From contig NZ_JABEPE010000004.1 of NCBI RefSeq assembly GCF_026788005.1, forward strand, positions 1-64,000: DNA of 64,000 nt. The letters run 5' to 3'. Positions 63,556-64,000 of this stretch are shown in pieces. A program made the position numbers and the translations under genes. How positions within the stretch are numbered: the stretch's first letter is position 1; each line of letters opens with the position of its first letter. A model generated the notes under the pieces. It made no database searches. It saw only the letters and a program-made list of their open reading frames with translations, and was not told the DNA's origin. Origin of the DNA: Alteromonas sp. a30. Its GTDB lineage: Bacteria > Pseudomonadota > Gammaproteobacteria > Enterobacterales > Alteromonadaceae.

Positions 63556-64000
63556 CTAATTCCCTCCAGCAACGGGCTTTTTCCCTTTATTAACGCCTAG
63601 CGCAAGCATGGTTCGGAAAAAGCCAACATAGGTTTTAAACATCAAACGTTTGCGCCAAGATGAGCCCATTAGCTTGCGTAACCAAGGCTTATTTTGGTAG
63701 GTCACTTCTAAGCGAATGGAAGACAACACACGGCTAATAATGCTATTGCGTTGCTTGACAAATTCGGGTCTCAGGATATCCAACACTAAAACGTAGCGTA
63801 CCGCATTAGTGTTGTTCCACGCCGTATGCTCATGAGCATCACAGAACATAAAGAACTTGCCTTCTTCCCAGCTACGCGTTTCTGAGCCAACTCGGAATGC
63901 ACATTGCGGCGCACTACCCGGCACCATCAATCCCATATGACAACGGATGTGTGCATTGGTATCACCAAAGTGTGGCTTAATGGTGGTGTGTTCTTCTAAC
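63556..64000 (-). CDS. Aspartyl/asparaginyl beta-hydroxylase family protein (array member 4, 5' end outside window)
   Basis: Frame stays open to the right edge, so the N-terminal part is missing. Visible: PHFGDTNA, RCHMGL and DAHEHTAWNN with RYVLVLD after it, that is both iron His and the 2-oxoglutarate Arg. It overlaps nothing and ends 2 bp before member 3. Confidence 0.92.
   Translation of the reverse strand, partial: LEEHTTIKPHFGDTNAHIRCHMGLMVPGSAPQCAFRVGSETRSWEEGKFFMFCDAHEHTAWNNTNAVRYVLVLDILRPEFVKQRNSIISRVLSSIRLEVTYQNKPWLRKLMGSSWRKRLMFKTYVGFFRTMLALGVNKGKKPVAGGN

Overview
The window looks like chromosomal DNA of a marine-type gammaproteobacterium. The supporting signs are moderate GC with AT-rich spacers, an RlmA-type 23S rRNA methyltransferase, a QmcA/NfeD pair, a SulP bicarbonate-type transporter next to a beta carbonic anhydrase, cyanase, NirC-like transport, an exported KatG, and a tRNA-Arg(CCG) very like the enterobacterial one. 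Genus cannot be fixed from sequence reading alone. Both ends of the window lie inside different natural-product loci, and the roughly 30 kb between them is mainly ordinary metabolism and signalling.

Left end (1-21.2 kb, all minus strand): one operon, read right to left, holds a three-module NRPS (C-A-T x3), a membrane-bound M28 metallopeptidase, and a hybrid NRPS-PKS with an N-terminal TubC-type docking domain followed by C-A-T-C-A-T-KS, which runs off the left edge. Gaps between genes are 19 and 5 bp, so the peptidase is an integral part of the operon. No thioesterase is present in the visible part. One adenylation domain carries the textbook Ala code.

21.2-32.3 kb: small hypothetical genes, including one interrupted only by a homopolymer A9; a multi-pass membrane protein whose middle is encoded by about 20 copies of a hexanucleotide; rlmA; qmcA/nfeD; and a carbonic anhydrase-SulP pair divergent from a LysR regulator with a T-N11-A palindrome between them. 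32.3-42.4 kb: a TPR protein, a tandem pair of unrecognised paralogues, a vanadium haloperoxidase-like protein, and a Ser/Thr kinase with a large repeat domain.

42.4-46.7 kb: a compact nitrogen locus of formate/nitrite transporter, PP2C-kinase fusion, ANTAR antiterminator protein and cyanase. Both the transporter and cyanase leaders carry a hexaloop hairpin (A at loop position 1, G at 4) followed by a terminator, the signature of ANTAR targets. The ANTAR protein has lost its phospho-acceptor Asp and there is no NasS partner, so the adjacent kinase/phosphatase may be its controller. This is the most self-contained regulatory system in the window.

47-53 kb: an AT-rich lipoprotein gene, an open frame that reads into an antisense tRNA-Arg, small membrane proteins, and periplasmic katG. 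A dispersed palindromic repeat of about 115 bp occurs at least six times across the window, whole or in part. Right end (53.3-64 kb): a second biosynthetic locus with a P450, a MacA-like adaptor, a MacB/LolD-like ATPase without a permease, a divergent APH-like protein, a stand-alone A-T-C NRPS, and a tandem array of at least four aspartyl/asparaginyl beta-hydroxylase paralogues running off the right edge.
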